A DNA stretch of 64,000 nucleotides from Algoriphagus lacus (GCF_003583985.1 NZ_QXML01000011.1:1-64000); one strand, 5' to 3'. Counted from the first letter of the stretch, positions 42,163 to 51,440 are shown. Made by a program: numbers and translations. The notes: a model not told the origin generated them from the sequence alone.

Positions 42163-43215
42163 ATGATGCAACAATTTGTCAAACTGGTTACTCTACTTGT
42201 CGGCTTGCTGGGCTTGGTCACTGCCTTGGTTGGAGTGGTTGGTTTCGTTGTCTTTTTGTCTTATTCCGGTGTTCAACTCCCTGCCCTTTCAGAAAAGGAG
42301 GAATCCATCCCTCAGGCTATTGCTGAAATTCCTGTTGTAACAGCACTTGCTGATCCGGCAGAAATGTGGCGTGCGCCGGATTGGGCAACAGTGGAAGCGG
42401 AGCCCAATGCAGCGGATATCAAATACGGAAAGGAGCTTGTTGCCAATACATCAGAATACCTCGGTCCTAAAGGCAAGGTAAAGGCGATCTCGAATGGGAT
42501 GAATTGTCAAAACTGCCACCTTCAAGCTGGAACAGTACCCTTGGGAAATAACTATGGAGCGGTTTTTTCCACTTATCCAAAAATGCGCGCACGATCAGGG
42601 ACGGAAGAAGATATCCAAAAACGAATCAACGATTGCTTTGAGCGAAGTTTGAACGGCCAACCTTTGGCTCGCGATTCCAAAGAAATGGTAGCTATGGTAG
42701 CCTACATCAATTGGTTAGGAAAAGATGTGCCCAAAGGGGAAACCCCTAAAGGGTCAGGGATTTATGAGGTTCCGCTTTTGGACCGGGCTGCCGATCCTGC
42801 AAAAGGTAAATTGGTCTATGAAAATCAATGCCAAAGCTGTCATGCAGCCGATGGACAAGGGATGCCAAAACCAGACGGAACTGGGTATTTATATCCACCG
42901 CTGTGGGGTAAAAACAGCTACAATCACGGTGCAGGACTTTATCGGCTTTCGAGATTTGCGGGCTATGTGCGAGCAAATATGCCACTTGGGGCAAGTTTTG
43001 AAAATCCCATTTTGACGGACGAGGAGGCTTGGGATGTAGCCGCCTTTGTCAACAGTATGGAAAGACCGGGAAAAGATCTTTCTAAAGACTGGCCTGATAT
43101 TTCCAAAAAACCGATGGATCACCCCTTCGGTCCTTTTGCTGACGAATTCACCGAAGAGCAGCACAAATTTGGTCCTTTCAAGCCAATTCAGGAAGCGAAA
43201 GCGAAATCAAAGTAA
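42163..43215 (+). CDS. TsdA-like dihaem cytochrome c (thiosulfate dehydrogenase family)
   Basis: The 350-residue protein has an N-terminal membrane anchor (residues 5-32) and two haem motifs, CQNCH (Cys115-His119) and CQSCH (Cys223-His227). The family segments HLQAGTVPLG, RINDCFERSLNGQPL, YPPLWGKNSYNHGAGLY and ANMPLG are all present. TsdA couples two thiosulfates to tetrathionate and is known for a His/Cys-ligated haem. Cys158, 39 residues after the first haem His, is the natural candidate for that ligand, and Met273 in NMPLG for the second haem. The product would therefore act in periplasmic thiosulfate oxidation or tetrathionate reduction. The gene overlaps the porin gene by one base. Confidence 0.88.
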   Translation: MMQQFVKLVTLLVGLLGLVTALVGVVGFVVFLSYSGVQLPALSEKEESIPQAIAEIPVVTALADPAEMWRAPDWATVEAEPNAADIKYGKELVANTSEYLGPKGKVKAISNGMNCQNCHLQAGTVPLGNNYGAVFSTYPKMRARSGTEEDIQKRINDCFERSLNGQPLARDSKEMVAMVAYINWLGKDVPKGETPKGSGIYEVPLLDRAADPAKGKLVYENQCQSCHAADGQGMPKPDGTGYLYPPLWGKNSYNHGAGLYRLSRFAGYVRANMPLGASFENPILTDEEAWDVAAFVNSMERPGKDLSKDWPDISKKPMDHPFGPFADEFTEEQHKFGPFKPIQEAKAKSK

Positions 43216-44567
43216 TGAAACAAATTGCCTTGATTGTCCTATTCCTAATGGGTCTCCTGAAAACAGGAAATGCTCAGGAGGAAGAGAAGAAGCTTATTGT
43301 CACTCCGGATGTGCATTTCCGCACGTTTTGGATGAATACCAACTATCCCGATCAGGAATTAAAGGAGGATTATGCGCTGGGAATGAGTTTGAATTTGGGG
43401 GGAATCCTTGCCTATCAGAAAAATTGGAAGTTTCATTTTGGTTACCGCACATTTGCCAATGTGGCCAGTTCGGAAATATGGGAGCCTGATCCAACTACCG
43501 GGCAGGGAAACAGATATGAAACAGGTCTTTTTGATCTTTTGGATACCAAAGACCGATTTTTTGGAAAGTTGGAGACCTTCTCTTTTGAGTATTCGGATAA
43601 AAAATTTGGAATAAAAGCAGGTCGAATGGGTATCAACTCCGACTGGATCAACGCTCAGGACGGGAGACTATCTCCAACTGCGGTTGAAGGTGTGACTGCT
43701 TGGTTTGCTCCGGACAAGACCTGGAAATTTTTGGTTTGGGGAATCGGTCGGATGAGCATCCGGGGTAGCAGTGAGTGGCTTTCAGTTGGAGAGACAGTTG
43801 GGATTTATCCTGTCGGAAGGACAGTTTCCGGTAAACCTGCCCAATATTATGGGAATACGGCCAGTGATTGGCTTGGGATATGGGAAGTGGACCGCAAAAT
43901 CGGCAAAGATTCAAAAATTCACTTTTCAAATACAGTTGCTCAAAATCTCTTTTCCACTTATTGGCTGGCATTTGAGAAAAATAAAATTGTAAAATCCGGA
44001 ATCTTGACCATTGGAATCCAGAGTGGCTTTCAGCAAGGTGTCGGAAATGGGGGGGATGAAAATCCCGACTTGAGGTATAAGGAATCGGAGGATCGAAATT
44101 ATGCACTATCTGGTCGGATAGGTTGGAGGAACTCCAAATGGATTACCCATTTGAACTATACCCATGTAGGAGGAGAAGGAAGATGGCTGAGCCCAAGAGA
44201 GTGGGGGAAGGATGCCTGGTACACCTTTATTCCAAGGGAAAGAAATGAAGGATTTGAAACAGTTGATGCACTGGTAGGCTATGGGGAATATCGATTTGAA
44301 AATATTCCGCTTTCAGTTTATGGTCATTTTGGGATTCACTGGCTTTCGGACCCCAAATATGCTGCAGCGAATAAATATAACTTTCCAAGCTATCGTCAAC
44401 TCAATTTGGGTTTAAAATATCAGCCCAAGAAAATCAAAAACCTTGATCTTCATTTTATACTAATGAGTAAGCAGCCTTTGGATACTGAAAATCTGACGCC
44501 TAACCAGATCTATAATAAAGTGGAAATGCTCCACTTCAATGGGATCATAAACTGGAGGTGGAATTGA
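43215..44567 (+). CDS. Outer-membrane porin-like beta-barrel
   Basis: The 450-residue protein has a signal peptide (ends GNAQ, about residue 20) and then alternating amphipathic strands rich in Trp/Tyr (WKFHFGYRTFANV, LGLKYQPKKIKNLDLHFILM) to the end. The overall look is of an OprD-type or similar 16-18-stranded porin. Its start codon overlaps the stop of the TsdA-like gene, so they form an operon. It would let thiosulfate/tetrathionate or other small solutes cross the outer membrane; that role is inferred from context. Confidence 0.75.
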   Translation: MKQIALIVLFLMGLLKTGNAQEEEKKLIVTPDVHFRTFWMNTNYPDQELKEDYALGMSLNLGGILAYQKNWKFHFGYRTFANVASSEIWEPDPTTGQGNRYETGLFDLLDTKDRFFGKLETFSFEYSDKKFGIKAGRMGINSDWINAQDGRLSPTAVEGVTAWFAPDKTWKFLVWGIGRMSIRGSSEWLSVGETVGIYPVGRTVSGKPAQYYGNTASDWLGIWEVDRKIGKDSKIHFSNTVAQNLFSTYWLAFEKNKIVKSGILTIGIQSGFQQGVGNGGDENPDLRYKESEDRNYALSGRIGWRNSKWITHLNYTHVGGEGRWLSPREWGKDAWYTFIPRERNEGFETVDALVGYGEYRFENIPLSVYGHFGIHWLSDPKYAAANKYNFPSYRQLNLGLKYQPKKIKNLDLHFILMSKQPLDTENLTPNQIYNKVEMLHFNGIINWRWN

Positions 44568-44862
44568 TATTTTCCTATGAAATTAGGAATTACCGATCCC
44601 TTTCCTCACCTTTGTCGAGTCGAAGAAATGTTTTCGATACTTGACATCAAGTTAGCATCGGTGATACACCTGCTTAAGTAGCAAATCAAGAGTTCTCCAT
44701 CACAAGGTTTTAATTCTTCTTCTTCTACTTTTTTAATCATGAGTTTTGGCTTATCCAAGTTCATTGATTAAAACCTGCAGATTACAATCCTTAAGAGAAC
44801 CCTGATTTCCTTTTACCTTAAAGTTCCCAATTATTAAGACTATCCGTTTTACGGAATCAGAT

Positions 44863-45933
44863 TTGTCTGATTTCTCAGTTACTCTGAAGAGCAGAGTAAA
44901 CTTCTATTTCAATTCCACTCAACAGTCAAAGTTTGCCAACCGAGAGATGTTCATCAAGACAATTGTCATGATGGTTGTCTACTTTGTCCCGGTATTGCTT
45001 GTCATCACAGGAGTTGTCGATCAAACCTGGCAGTTGTTTGCTTGCTTCATTCTCAGCGGGCTAGGAATGGCTGGCATAGGAATGGGAATCATGCATGATG
45101 CCATTCACGGCACCTACTCCAAAAATCCAACAATCAACAAACTATTGGGCTACACGCTTAATATGGTCGGTGCAAATGCGACCGTATGGAGAATTCAGCA
45201 CAATGTATTGCATCATTCCTACACCAATATTTCCGAGGGAGATGATGACATCAATGCTCCTTTTTTCCTAAGATTTTCACCAAATGCCGAAAAGAATGCC
45301 CTGCATCCGTATCAGCATTGGTACACTTGGTTTTTCTATGGCCTTTCTACCGTTTCCTGGGTGACTTCCAAAGATTTCATCCGACTGAAGCGCTATTATG
45401 ACATGGGGCTTCTCAAAGGAAAAAACGTATACAGAAATACTGTACTTAAAATCCTTGCTTGGAAGATTGTCTATTATGCATTCACGCTAGGCTTGCCGAT
45501 TGCTTTCTCTCCATTTGGAGTTGGTGAGATTCTTCTTGCCTTTCTTGCACTGCATTTTGTTACCGGATTGAGTATTTCTCTGGTATTTCAGACTGCTCAC
45601 ATCATGCCTGATGTGGAGTTTCCTCAAGCCGATGAAAACGGCATGGTGGAAGGTGAGCGAATGCTTCACCAATTGGCTACTACTTGTAATTATTCTGAAA
45701 AAAGCCGACTGTTCTCCTGGATGATCGGAGGGCTGAATTATCAGGTAGAGCATCACTTGTTTCCCGATATCTGTCATGTGCACTATCGGAAAATTGCCCC
45801 AATTGTAAAAGCCACTGCGGCTGAATACAATATTCCTTATCATTCCAAAAAGACATTTTTTAATGCTTTGCAGGATCACTTCCGGATGCTTTACCTATTG
45901 GGTAATGCTGAATTGGTTCCCGTAAAAGCTTGA
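44863..45933 (+). CDS. Fatty acid desaturase (membrane, acyl-lipid or acyl-CoA type)
   Basis: The 356-residue protein probably uses the TTG at 44863. It shows four membrane segments and the three histidine boxes: HDAIHG, HNVLHHSYTN and QVEHHLFP. The last, with Gln before the His pair, is typical of front-end/linoleoyl-type desaturases. It introduces double bases into fatty acyl chains with di-iron and so controls membrane fluidity. A DEAD-box helicase and cold-shock genes follow in the same direction, 10 bases and more downstream, which suggests cold induction. The 295-base leader upstream shows no recognised element. Confidence 0.93.
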   Translation: MSDFSVTLKSRVNFYFNSTQQSKFANREMFIKTIVMMVVYFVPVLLVITGVVDQTWQLFACFILSGLGMAGIGMGIMHDAIHGTYSKNPTINKLLGYTLNMVGANATVWRIQHNVLHHSYTNISEGDDDINAPFFLRFSPNAEKNALHPYQHWYTWFFYGLSTVSWVTSKDFIRLKRYYDMGLLKGKNVYRNTVLKILAWKIVYYAFTLGLPIAFSPFGVGEILLAFLALHFVTGLSISLVFQTAHIMPDVEFPQADENGMVEGERMLHQLATTCNYSEKSRLFSWMIGGLNYQVEHHLFPDICHVHYRKIAPIVKATAAEYNIPYHSKKTFFNALQDHFRMLYLLGNAELVPVKA

Positions 45934-45943
45934 ATCCAAAATC

Positions 45944-47134
45944 ATGAATACATCAAGAACAACAAATAAACCTTCCAACCCTTCCAGAGGCGGAAATGTG
46001 GATAGAAGGCAAGTAAAGAAGAAAGAGTCCACACTGGATCCGAAGCTTTTTGTAAAAAAGGCCAAACCAAGTGGGCAGGCCGGATTCAGAACTGAAAAAT
46101 CTTTTTCGGACCTAGGACTGAATGCTAGATTGCTAGCCAATATCCAAGCCAAAGGGTACGAAACATTGACCACCATACAGGAGCAATCTATTTTGCCTCT
46201 TTTGGACGGTAGAGATATGATGGCCATTTCCAAAACAGGTTCTGGGAAAACTGCAGCTTTTTTGATTCCAATCATTGAGCACGCATTAAAAGATCCCAGA
46301 AATTATACGGCATTGGTAGTCACTCCAACCCGCGAATTGGCACTCCAGATTGAAGAGGAATTCAAAAGTCTGGCTGCTGGGTTGCATTTATATTCTGCAA
46401 CATTCATTGGTGGAACCAACATCAATTCTGATTATAGGCAATTGGAGCGAAAGCTTCAAGTAGTCGTGGGTACGCCTGGTAGATTGTTGGATCTGTCTGA
46501 CAGAAAACTTCTCAAACTCAATCAGGTCAATACACTTGTTCTTGATGAGTTTGATCGGATGCTGGATATGGGCTTTGTAAACGATGTGAAAAAGCTGGTG
46601 AACCTGATCGGAAAACGTGATCAGACTCTGCTTTTTTCTGCTACTCTTGAGCCTGCTCAAAAGCAACTTATATCTACGCTACTTCACAATCCAATAGAGG
46701 TAATTGTAGAAAATGCCGGTGGCACCAACGAGAATATCGAACAACAAACGATCCGGGTGCCTGAAGGTGCCGAGAAGTTTGATTTGTTGGCCGGATTGGT
46801 GAAAAGTCCGGAAATGGAAAAGGTAATCCTTTTTACAGAAACCAAAAGACTAGCTGACAGGCTGGCTAAAAAACTGAATCAAGTTGGCATTTCTGCCGGT
46901 CAGATTCATGGAGATAAATCCCAAAATTTTCGAAACAAGATGATCGAAGATTTCAAGAAAGGGAATATACGGGTGCTGGTAGCTACTGACGTTGCTGCCA
47001 GAGGAATCGATGTAGCTGATGTCTCTCATGTGATCAACTATCAGCTACCGATGACCATGGATGCTTACATCCATCGTATCGGCAGGACTGGAAGAGCCGG
47101 CAAAGTCGGCCACGCCATCACTTTTGTAAACTAA
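45944..47134 (+). CDS. DEAD-box RNA helicase (RhlE-like)
   Basis: The 396-residue protein carries a basic, disordered N-terminus (1-45). The helicase motifs are Q motif (TLTTIQEQSI), Walker A SKTGSGKT, PTRELALQ, DEFD in LVLDEFDRMLDMGF, SAT, and HRIGRTGRAGKVG. The Ala of DEAD is Phe here, which I believe is common in Bacteroidota homologues. It ends soon after motif VI, without an RNA-binding tail. It probably unwinds structured mRNA at low temperature, given the cold-shock gene downstream. Confidence 0.93.
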   Translation: MNTSRTTNKPSNPSRGGNVDRRQVKKKESTLDPKLFVKKAKPSGQAGFRTEKSFSDLGLNARLLANIQAKGYETLTTIQEQSILPLLDGRDMMAISKTGSGKTAAFLIPIIEHALKDPRNYTALVVTPTRELALQIEEEFKSLAAGLHLYSATFIGGTNINSDYRQLERKLQVVVGTPGRLLDLSDRKLLKLNQVNTLVLDEFDRMLDMGFVNDVKKLVNLIGKRDQTLLFSATLEPAQKQLISTLLHNPIEVIVENAGGTNENIEQQTIRVPEGAEKFDLLAGLVKSPEMEKVILFTETKRLADRLAKKLNQVGISAGQIHGDKSQNFRNKMIEDFKKGNIRVLVATDVAARGIDVADVSHVINYQLPMTMDAYIHRIGRTGRAGKVGHAITFVN

Positions 47135-47144
47135 AATCTGGCTA

Positions 47145-47405
47145 ATGTCAAAAAATCAAAACACGTTCATCAAAAAGCAAAAGGCAGAGCTGAGGAAACG
47201 GAAGCAAAAAGAAAAATTCGAGAAAAAACTGGAGCGAAAGACCCAGCCTAAAGATGGGAGCCTCGACAATATGATTGCTTACGTCGACGAGTTTGGAAAC
47301 TTCTCCGATACTCCTCCGGCCCCGCCAATCGAGAAAAAAACAAATTCAACACAGTCAAATCAAAACAGAGTAAAAACAAATCAAAATTTCAGAAATCATG
47401 AATGA
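47145..47405 (+). CDS. Small basic protein of the cold-shock operon
   Basis: The 86-residue protein is extremely Lys/Glu/Arg-rich up to residue 40 (QKAELRKRKQKEKFEKKLER), likely a single helix. It then has the conserved SLDNMIAYVDEFGNFSDTPP segment that I recognise from cold-shock gene neighbours in Bacteroidota. Its function is unknown; an RNA-binding companion of CspA is plausible. Its end overlaps the cold-shock gene start by 8 bases. Confidence 0.8.
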   Translation: MSKNQNTFIKKQKAELRKRKQKEKFEKKLERKTQPKDGSLDNMIAYVDEFGNFSDTPPAPPIEKKTNSTQSNQNRVKTNQNFRNHE

Positions 47406-47592
47406 AGGAACAGTAAAATTCTTTAACACCACCAAAGGTTTTGGATTCATCACCCCAGCAGACAACAGTGACGACGTATTCGTACACCACAGTGGTCTAG
47501 TACACGAAATCCGTGAGAACGACAAGGTAAAGTATGACCTGGTACAGGGTAAGAAAGGCATCAATGCCGTAAACGTAAAAGTAGTTCGTTAA
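47398..47592 (+). CDS. Cold-shock protein (CspA family)
   Basis: The 64-residue protein is a canonical cold-shock domain with RNP1 (KGFGFI) and RNP2 (VFVHHS) motifs. It binds single-stranded RNA and keeps mRNA unfolded at low temperature. It is the last gene of the desaturase-helicase-small basic protein group and ends at a strong terminator. Confidence 0.97.
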   Translation: MNEGTVKFFNTTKGFGFITPADNSDDVFVHHSGLVHEIRENDKVKYDLVQGKKGINAVNVKVVR

Positions 47593-47613
47593 TTCGAACT
47601 CCTTTCTAAATGG

Positions 47614-47649
47614 ATCCCCGCTGGTTTACCCGGCGGGGATTTTTCTTTT
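47614..47649 (+). terminator. Terminator after the cold-shock gene
   Basis: ATCCCCGC (47614-47621) pairs with GCGGGGAT (47633-47640), with further CTGG/CCGG-like pairing inside, and is followed by TTTTCTTTTT. It also closes the convergent dehydrogenase gene. Confidence 0.88.
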
Positions 47650-48644
47650 TAAGAGGGTTTGATTTCATTCACCAACGTATCTCCTTGTTCAAAGGCGGTG
47701 ATGTTTCCAAGGGTGGTTCGGGAGATTTGTTCCAAAGCTTCCTTGGTTAAAAATGCCTGGTGACCTGTCACAAGTACATTTGGAAAAGTCATCAGACGGG
47801 AGATTTGCTCATCCTGCATGATTTCTTCAGAAAGATTTTTGAAGAATATATTCTCTTCCTGTTCATATACATCAATTCCCAGGTAGCCGATTTTTTTGTT
47901 TTTCAGTGCCCTGATCACGGATTTGGTTTCGATCAATGCCCCACGGCTTGTGTTGATCAGCGCAATGCCGTTTTGCATATGAGCGATTGATTCGGAGTTG
48001 ATCAGGTGATGTGTCTCTGGAGTAAGTGGGCAGTGCAGGGAAATGATATGGCTCTTTGAAAGCACCTCATTCATGGGAAGATATTTCACTCCCAATTGCT
48101 TCATTTCATCGTTTTCAAAAACATCATACGCCAAAATGGTACAACCAAATCCTTTTGCTATTCTGCAAAATGCCCTTCCGATTGCACCAGTACCGATTAC
48201 TCCTACCGTTTTTCCATGGATGTTTACACCGGTTAGGCCTTCGAGGGAAAAATTATTTTCTCTGACTCGATTATAGGCTTTGTGTGTTTTCCTGGCCAAA
48301 GTCAAAATCAGCGCAAAAGCATGTTCGGCCACAGCCTCAGGACTATAAGCAGGTACCCGGGCTATTTTTATTCCATGCTCCGCAGCTGATTTCAGATCTA
48401 CCTGATTGTATCCTGCACATCTTAAGGCAATCAACTTAATTCCAAATTGATGGAGTTTGGCGATGATTCCTGAGTCAATGTGATCGTTTACAAAGGTGCA
48501 GATTGCATCGTGACCCTCTGCCAGCGAAACGGTGTGTTTATCCAGCTTGGCATCAAAGTAGCTAAAGGAGTGGTCTGTCTCGGATAAAAATCTGTCAAAA
48601 CTTTCCCGGTCATAGGATTTGGTACTAAAGCAGGCAATTTTCAT
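47649..48644 (-). CDS. 2-hydroxyacid dehydrogenase (D-lactate dehydrogenase type)
   Basis: The ATG at 48644 (MKIACFSTKSYDRESF) is chosen; upstream in-frame codons carry no family sequence. The 331-residue NAD-dependent enzyme shows VGVIGTGAIGRAFCRIAKGFG (nucleotide-binding GxGxxG), the Arg in INTSRGALIET, and the catalytic His in VTGHQAFLTKEAL. It fits D-lactate dehydrogenases of the LdhA group, which reduce pyruvate to D-lactate. It stands alone. Confidence 0.93.
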   Translation of the reverse strand: MKIACFSTKSYDRESFDRFLSETDHSFSYFDAKLDKHTVSLAEGHDAICTFVNDHIDSGIIAKLHQFGIKLIALRCAGYNQVDLKSAAEHGIKIARVPAYSPEAVAEHAFALILTLARKTHKAYNRVRENNFSLEGLTGVNIHGKTVGVIGTGAIGRAFCRIAKGFGCTILAYDVFENDEMKQLGVKYLPMNEVLSKSHIISLHCPLTPETHHLINSESIAHMQNGIALINTSRGALIETKSVIRALKNKKIGYLGIDVYEQEENIFFKNLSEEIMQDEQISRLMTFPNVLVTGHQAFLTKEALEQISRTTLGNITAFEQGDTLVNEIKPS

Positions 48645-48742
48645 AGGTGTTTTTAAATGCTGTTTTTTAAAATTGAGCACTTGAAATTAAAATTCAGTTG
48701 ATCAGAATCGAATTCTTTTTAGTTTCAGGAAAATTTCATCCC

Positions 48743-49177
48743 ATGAAAAAACTATTCTACTTCGTTCCTCTCTTGGTCATTTGGTCATGTACGGCCAACA
48801 TTTCCACAGACACAAACACCCCGGATTCCACTCAAGTTACTCCCTTAATTGTTGAAACTCCCATGCCTGATTCTGTACTCCGACACGTTGTTCTTTTTGG
48901 ATTTAAAGAAACTTCCAGTCCTGAAGATGTCCAGAAAGTGATTGATGCTTTCAAAGCGTTGCCTTCAAAAATCTCCGAAATCAAAGGATTTGAATGGGGC
49001 ACCAACTCCAGTCCAGAGGGATTGAATCAAGGATTGACTCATGCATTTACCTTGACTTTTCATTCCGATGCAGACCGTGATGCTTATTTACCACATCCGG
49101 CTCACAAAGAATTTGGGGGAATTGTGGGACCCCACTTGGATAAAGTCACCGTAGTGGACTATTGGACGAAGCCCTAA
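48743..49177 (+). CDS. Dabb-domain lipoprotein
   Basis: The ATG at 48743 (MKKLFYFVPLLVIWSC) gives a lipobox Cys16 and a 144-residue lipoprotein. The domain at about 45-143 (VLRHVVLFGFKETSSPEDVQ ... HPAHKEFGGIVGPHLDKVTVVDYW) is the stress-responsive alpha/beta-barrel (Dabb) ferredoxin-like fold. Most Dabb proteins are cytoplasmic, so the lipoprotein anchor is a Bacteroidota-style variant. The function is unknown. It is convergent with the next gene, with no gap. Confidence 0.9.
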   Translation: MKKLFYFVPLLVIWSCTANISTDTNTPDSTQVTPLIVETPMPDSVLRHVVLFGFKETSSPEDVQKVIDAFKALPSKISEIKGFEWGTNSSPEGLNQGLTHAFTLTFHSDADRDAYLPHPAHKEFGGIVGPHLDKVTVVDYWTKP

Positions 49178-49585
49178 TTACTTATCGTAGGGGAGAGCAC
49201 TGCCGTCCGATTTTTCCGGTTCGCTGGCGTTGATTACTTCTGTGACCACAAATACACTCGTGCCTCTCCATGGAAGCATACCGTTGTATTCCTGATAGCG
49301 CAGTTCAAGGTGTTTACCTGAATTGCGCTCCAGGATTGCAGCTACTTCAGGGTCAACCACACTGAAACGAAATTCATTGCTTTGCAAAGCGCCTGAAGTC
49401 GGGCTTTGAAATCCTTCCTGCACCATTCGGCCTTCATAGGTTTTGAAAATCACCCCTTTTTTCACAAAATAGTTCAGACTGCCGGCTTTGACTCCCTCAC
49501 CAAATACAAAGTAAAACTTCCACCAAAAAAAGATTCCGAGAACCAAAACAAGGATAAGACCGGAAATCCAGGCAAATTTTTTCAT
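49178..49585 (-). CDS. Small membrane-anchored conserved protein
   Basis: The ATG at 49585 (MKKFAWISGLILVLVLGIFF) gives 135 residues with an N-terminal membrane anchor and a beta-rich soluble part (SLNYFVKKGVIFKTYEGRMV ... YNGMLPWRGTSVFVVTEV). I recognise this as a conserved Bacteroidota family, sometimes mislabelled as 6-phosphogluconate dehydrogenase in annotations. Its role is unknown. Confidence 0.8.
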   Translation of the reverse strand: MKKFAWISGLILVLVLGIFFWWKFYFVFGEGVKAGSLNYFVKKGVIFKTYEGRMVQEGFQSPTSGALQSNEFRFSVVDPEVAAILERNSGKHLELRYQEYNGMLPWRGTSVFVVTEVINASEPEKSDGSALPYDK

Positions 49586-49685
49586 AACATCAACAATTGG
49601 TTTTTTAAAGATAATCAGGGAATAGATCAAAAAAATCAGCCTTGTAAAAAAATGAACCTATTGATTTGGGCTTAGTTTTCTGATT

Positions 49686-50291
49686 ATGCAACATTCACTC
49701 TTCCATTCCGACACCAAAAACTTGTTGCCATTTCAAGGTGAAACGTTCCTGTACCCTAATTTTTTCACAAGGGAAAAGTCAGATTTTTATTTTCAACAAC
49801 TGGCTGAAACTTTAGCATGGAAACAAGAGCCCATTCGAATGTTTGGGAAATTGGTCATGCAGCCTCGGTTGACAGCACTTTATGGGGATCCGGATCGACC
49901 TTATGGCTATTCTGGGATCAGTATGGTTCCCCTTGATTGGACAGATGATTTGGTGGAAATGAGAAAGGCCATTGAGGAGTTTACAGGAGTCAGGTTTACC
50001 CATGTCCTGTGTAATCTCTACCGGGACGGGCAGGACAGCATGGGCTGGCATCGGGATAATGAGGCAGTTTTGGGGAAAAATCCAAGTATTGCCTCCATGA
50101 CCTTTGGTGCCACCCGGATGTTTCAGCTCAGGCACTATGAAACAAAAGGAAATAAAATTGATATTCCATTGACTCACGGAAGTCTCCTGATGATGACTGG
50201 AGAAAGCCAACATCAATGGGAGCATCAAATCCCCAAAACGAAAAAAAATCTTGGACCCAGAATTAATCTGACATTTAGAAAATTGCTTTAA
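49686..50291 (+). CDS. AlkB-family 2-oxoglutarate/Fe(II) dioxygenase
   Basis: The 201-residue protein has the family's iron ligands: His122 and Asp124 in GWHRDNE and a distal His in QHQWEHQIPK. The 2-oxoglutarate-binding Arg residues are in GPRINLTFR. It follows the ALKBH2/3-like subgroup by its PRLTALYGDPDRPYGYSG lid. It repairs alkylated bases in DNA or RNA by oxidative demethylation. Confidence 0.94.
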   Translation: MQHSLFHSDTKNLLPFQGETFLYPNFFTREKSDFYFQQLAETLAWKQEPIRMFGKLVMQPRLTALYGDPDRPYGYSGISMVPLDWTDDLVEMRKAIEEFTGVRFTHVLCNLYRDGQDSMGWHRDNEAVLGKNPSIASMTFGATRMFQLRHYETKGNKIDIPLTHGSLLMMTGESQHQWEHQIPKTKKNLGPRINLTFRKLL

Positions 50292-50294
50292 CAA

Positions 50295-50325
50295 AAAAGG
50301 CGAGCCGAGGATCGCCTTTTACTTT
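50295..50325. terminator. Terminator between convergent genes
   Basis: AAAAGGCGA (50295-50303) pairs with TCGCCTTTT (50312-50320) across an eight-base loop, between the AlkB-type gene and the MsrA-MsrB gene. T and A runs flank it, so it can serve both. Confidence 0.8.
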
Positions 50326-50330
50326 TTGGG

Positions 50331-51440
50331 TTATTCCACCAACCAGATAAAATCTCCGTATCCAGCGGCTTCCATCTCTTCTTTGGGAATAAACTTCATC
50401 GCTGCCGAATTCATGCAATATCTGAGTCCAGTGGGTGCAGGTCCGTCGAAGAATACGTGTCCTACGTGACTATTACCCAATTTACTTCTGACCTCAACCC
50501 GAGCCATGCCCAATGTTTTGTCAATGGGTTTATCGATGATTCGGGCGTCGATAGGTTTGGTAAAACTTGGCCAGCCAGAACCGGATTCGTACTTATCTGC
50601 AGAGCTAAAAAGTGGAGCTCCGGATACGATGCACACATAAATGCCGGCTTTCTTATTTCCATTGTATTCGTTTTGGAAGGCAAACTCAGTAGCATCTTCC
50701 ATGGTGACCTCGTACTGAAGCTCGTTGAGGGTCTTTTTCAGTTCTGTCTTGGATGGAGCTGGATATTTTTTCGGACTCAATTCAGGCCAGTGCTTTTTGA
50801 TGAATGCATCGCGACCACTGCCGTTTCTGTAAGCATAGTATTCAGTCGGATTCTTTTTGTAATAATCCTGGTGATAATCCTCGGCTGCGTAGAAATTGGT
50901 GTATTTAATCACCGGCGTGGCGATTGGTTTGGAGAATTTGCCTGACTTATCCAATTTGGCTTTGGAGTCTTCCGCTACTTTTTTTTGCTCGGCATCATGG
51001 TAGAATATGGCCGACTCGTATTGGGTTCCTCGGTCAAAGAATGACCCTCCCACATCAGTCGGGTCATAGGTTTGCCAGAAAATATCCACCAATTCAGCGT
51101 AACTGATCACTTCCGGATCAAAAGTGATTTGCACGGATTCCCTGTGAGAAGTTTTTCCTGAAGATACATCCCCATAAGTTGGATTTTTTTCTTTTCCTCC
51201 TGCATAACCGGAGACAACGGAAATTACTCCGTCCAAATCTTCAAAGGGTGCCTCCACGCACCAAAAGCAACCGCCTGCAAAGGTTGCCAGTTGGGTTTTG
51301 GAGGAAAATACCTCCTTCTTTTCAGCTTCAGGTTCTGACACTGTGGCCACTCCTGACTCGGAGGGGGTACTACTGCAAGCCATTAACAGGCTCAAAATCA
51401 AACTCAACATAAGTATGGTTATTTTTTGAAAATGATGCAT
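50331..51440 (-). CDS. Bifunctional methionine sulfoxide reductase MsrA-MsrB, lipoprotein
   Basis: The 369-residue protein starts with a lipoprotein signal (LSLLMACSS; Cys22). The MsrA domain (about 50-205) has the catalytic Cys in AGGCFWCVEAPFE. The MsrB domain (about 225-365) has YESGSGWPSF and the catalytic Cys in RYCMNSAAMKF. The zinc-binding CxxC pairs of many MsrB proteins are absent (YVCIVSG). It repairs oxidised methionine in exported proteins, both stereoisomers in one chain. Confidence 0.95.
   Translation of the reverse strand: MHHFQKITILMLSLILSLLMACSSTPSESGVATVSEPEAEKKEVFSSKTQLATFAGGCFWCVEAPFEDLDGVISVVSGYAGGKEKNPTYGDVSSGKTSHRESVQITFDPEVISYAELVDIFWQTYDPTDVGGSFFDRGTQYESAIFYHDAEQKKVAEDSKAKLDKSGKFSKPIATPVIKYTNFYAAEDYHQDYYKKNPTEYYAYRNGSGRDAFIKKHWPELSPKKYPAPSKTELKKTLNELQYEVTMEDATEFAFQNEYNGNKKAGIYVCIVSGAPLFSSADKYESGSGWPSFTKPIDARIIDKPIDKTLGMARVEVRSKLGNSHVGHVFFDGPAPTGLRYCMNSAAMKFIPKEEMEAAGYGDFIWLVE

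Noticed and set aside
46530..46562. DEFD instead of DEAD in the helicase
   Set aside because: I recall this variant as usual in Bacteroidota homologues, so it is not a novelty.
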